Source: Diploscapter coronatus (taxonomy: Eukaryota > Nematoda > Chromadorea > Rhabditida > Rhabditidae). From it: 64,000 bases of DNA. The DNA is taken from contig OZ038423.1 of the NCBI GenBank assembly GCA_964036155.1, forward strand, positions 13,655,249 through 13,719,248. Reading direction: 5' to 3'. Positions 61,201-64,000 of the stretch are shown here, piece after piece. Position numbers and translations under genes: made by a program. How positions within the stretch are numbered: position 1 is the stretch's first letter; each line of letters begins with the position of its first letter. The notes under the pieces were generated by a model. The model saw nothing but the letters and a program-made list of their open reading frames with translations, was not told the DNA's origin and ran no database searches.

Positions 61201-64000
61201 AGCGATGCTCTGACATATTTAAGTCAAGTAGACAAAACAATTACGATCTGAAATGATTAGTTTTGAGTCGTAAAATTATTCTGGCTAGGTTTATTAACGA
61301 ACGTCATGAACTATTACTATTCGCTGTAAGTTTTAAATTTCCCAGTGATTGATAATCAAAACCAAAATATCGTTAATATTTGACCTTTCTAGTGTATAAA
61401 AAATCCAGACTGAGTTTTGGATTTTCTAGTCATTGATATTTAAAAATGTATGCAAAGTAGAAATAGCTCTCGGTTTTTAAAGACGAGTAACATAGTTCAA
61501 GCCAACTTTTTGAGCTTACTAATCTTATTAGACATGAATATTCAATTTTTACGTGTAAAATATGCGTTGAACCAAAATAAATCGCACTCGTTACTTTTTA
61601 AGATTACAAAATTGATATGAGTTTTGAACTTCCCAAAGCATTTAAACATAGAAATTCAAACGTTTTTTAGAAAGATTATGAAAATATTCGTGCTTGGATT
61701 ATCATGTTCGTTTTTTTCTCGACATTTTTACTTATCTTAAATGTTCAGTTTTAAAATAATGAAAACTTATCGTATTTTCAATATCAACACTTCTAGGAAG
61801 GCTAAATATAATTCCTCGTATATAAAGTCTAAAAGAGCAAGTTCTCGAGTGCAAATTCTAGCGTAAATAACCCTGAATGTTTCATAACTCATCTCGTCGG
61901 ACTTCTAATTTATTCAGGATACACACCCTTTGTTGGCGATATTTTTACTTCCGACGGAAATCTTCTGCTCACGAATTATCTCGTTATTTTTTCCGAACTT
62001 GTTTTGAATGAAAATCTACCGTGGTTTTCCATAATAACTCTTTTGAAATTGTCTAGTAAATTTTAAATGACAACTGAAGTCAGCATTTTTCGTTCGGAAA
62101 TTCATTTCTCAAAATTTAAGATTTTCTTCTCGTTGAATTATGGACTGGAAATAGACATGTTTCAGTTTTTCTTTTAAAATTTTCTTCGAAATTATTTGGA
62201 AAAAAATGGCATCTACACTTATAAACATTGTATTAAAATTTGTAAAACCAGAAAGCTCTTTTTCATCTATAATTTTGCAAAGTTGTTATATGTTTCAATA
62301 TGCTCATATTTATCAATAGGAGTCAAACTAAAAACTCCATGACTCATTCCTGGTCAAAAATCTGCATAATTAATTGAAAAGTTAAGAATGCGACTGATTA
62401 GCGTTCTAATATGCGTTAAGTGAAATAATAAGCGCTATGAGTTGTGGCGTTAAAGGTTCGGACTTCCAATAAACTTTATTGAATAGGCGTCACACATACG
62501 TGAATTCCTGAAATCAAAATCATAGTATCGTCGTCAATTTTTCCTAATCGACCAGAAAACTACAAGATTTTCCTGCCTATCACAAATTTTACCTTATTCA
62601 TTTTTCAAAGATTGGTTTACACGCTTTGTCTGATTTGAAAATGTAGTTATTTATTCCAAAATAACTTTGATATTTATTTGTCTTATATTTAAAAATTTAA
62701 CTAACATTTTTAAGTTAAATAATGACACTAATATTTTAGCATTTTTAAACCCGTCCATATATTCCCTGTTACGTATTTAAAATAAGCGCATCACCAATTT
62801 TCATTGTCTAGATTACCGTACGCACAATTAGTAAAATGGGAAATTAGCACAGATGAACTTGTTTTATTGTCGAAAATCATGAATCCTCAGAAACAATGGG
62901 TCCCTGGGGCCTAATGCTCACGATTTTAGCGAGAACTTCAGGATCATTACATGCGGCCATTAAACTTAACGCGTTTTGGCCTAGATAGTATAGGGTAAGA
63001 GATATATAGTCATGATTGGTGGTACTATAAAAGGCGAAAATTTGAGATTTTTTGACGAAAATGTCTAAATTTTGCGATTTTTGTTTATATTTCCAATTCT
63101 ATTTATAAATTCTGATATCAGTAACTTGACTTCGCATACCTCCTATTTTCAAGATGATTCTAGCAATAATGGAGAATAGCTTTGTCTAAATTCAAATTAA
63201 ATCGACCATTTCTATGTTCCAGAATATTGCTTGATTCTGATCAAGTAAGGATCACTTGATATCATTCCGCATATTTCTGTGATGAAAAATAAGATAAAAT
63301 GTCCACTTTCCAAACTTTTCAAATTAACTAGTTCTTCCTTAATCATTGCCTATTCTTCAGTCATCGTTCTGTCAAATGACATGCAATATTCCGAGACAAA
63401 AGTCATCATTATTGCTTCTTGAAATATGCACGAATACTCTTGATGAATAAAATCCATATTCTCCGAAAATTGATCATGACATCTAAAAATCTTGTCATTC
63501 GTGATTCAACGAAGAAAGTGTGACAAAGTGAAATTCAAACTCATCTTGCTTTAAAAATGTCAAAAGCCGGCTTCAATGTTTTCAATCGCTAAAATTTCTA
63601 GATCATAATTAATACTGCTTCCCTCTTTATATTTATTAAAATTTTACCTTACGTCATAGTTCTGCACCGAAGTATTACAATTTTTGCATCAGAATATTGA
63701 ATATACTGGAAATTTTGCAGAAAAGTATGAAAGTAGTTTCATTGGTACTTTCATCAACCCGGGTTTTTATTGTGCATAGGAATGTCTGTCTTTGGCTTCT
63801 CGTTTATTATTCAATTCATAACCTTGCATAGTTGAGCAACGCATCGCTTTAACTTGTAAATACTCTGCAGAAAATCTCAACTTGTTTGCCGATCATACGA
63901 TCCAACCGAGGACACTTTCATCCTATAAACAGGGTTGAAATTTTGAATTCGTGATTCTGTTACCGATTACTATTTGCGTTTTAAATCCAAGATTTAAGAT
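49218..64000. other. Long gene-poor stretch to the window end
   Basis: No multi-exon gene could be supported on either strand. The sequence is rich in short runs of A or T spaced by mixed bases. One 82-residue stop-free frame at 52477-52725 is listed separately. A CTATTTTCTC word at about 54804 is a lone relative of the pyrimidine repeat motif. Regulatory DNA, an intron of a gene outside the window or unrecognised ncRNAs are possible. Confidence 0.45.
52477..52725 (+). CDS. Orphan open frame, unrecognised
   Basis: A frame opens right after an AATTTAG acceptor-like site and runs 82 residues to TAG, without an early ATG. It contains AYSPGPEYSRIFEENN and ends with SFDQKDQDVIELLGG, a composition closer to real protein than the Phe/Ser-rich frames nearby. 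No partner exon was found. It could be a terminal exon of an undetected gene, a relic, or chance. Confidence 0.2.
   Translation, partial: PTSYFHFAYSPGPEYSRIFEENNLFLRLFKPNQGISGRRLHYQAIKGRNFRIYLVLNRLVMNSTNLTSFDQKDQDVIELLGG

Overview
The window is AT-rich eukaryotic DNA that reads as a rhabditid (Caenorhabditis-type) nematode. The grounds are many short introns with GTAAGT/GTGAGT donors and TTTTCAG-type acceptors, start codons placed directly behind acceptor-like sites (suggesting spliced-leader trans-splicing), and nematode-expanded families: two serpentine chemoreceptor families and a CPG4-like secreted protein. No bacterial-style operon, CRISPR array or rRNA was seen. All gene models below were built by eye from splice sites and reading-frame continuity; every junction in the models given high confidence keeps phase.

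Layout. 1-13.2 kb: no convincing gene; degenerate pyrimidine-rich repeat tracts around a recurring CTATTTCTC-like motif. 13.2-17.9 kb (+): eight-exon FAM43-type PID/PTB adaptor. 19.3-22.2 kb (-): nine-exon seven-transmembrane receptor of the nematode SRG-superfamily type. 24.9-25.2 kb: dispersed repeat copy A, just upstream of a truncated SRH/STR-type receptor (25.3-26.2 kb, +). 27.0-29.5 kb (-): ten-exon arylacetamide deacetylase/hormone-sensitive-lipase-family esterase with a complete catalytic triad. 29.5-34.1 kb: non-coding, with a 140-bp tandem duplication, a purine-rich repeat tract and a nested hairpin. 34.1-34.5 kb: repeat copy B. 34.6-35.3 kb (-): small multi-pass membrane protein. 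37.2-38.3 kb (+): EGR/Krox-type three-zinc-finger transcription factor, with uncertain candidate exons upstream. 38.5-42.7 kb: mostly non-coding, with a possible transposase relic and orphan ORFs. 42.8-45.4 kb (+): cysteine-patterned secreted protein resembling CPG4-domain proteins, with two possible 3' ends. 46.7-49.2 kb (+): twelve-exon secreted protein made of three tandem six-cysteine repeats, preceded by a cluster of GATA sites. 49.2-64 kb: no gene recognised; A/T-run-rich.

The genes do not form an evident pathway. They are independent multi-exon units: two chemosensory receptors, one ER-type esterase, one PTB adaptor, one transcription factor and two secreted cysteine-rich proteins. The most novel item is the triple-repeat secreted protein at 46736-49151, whose three repeats share an exon architecture and whose upstream GATA cluster suggests intestinal expression.
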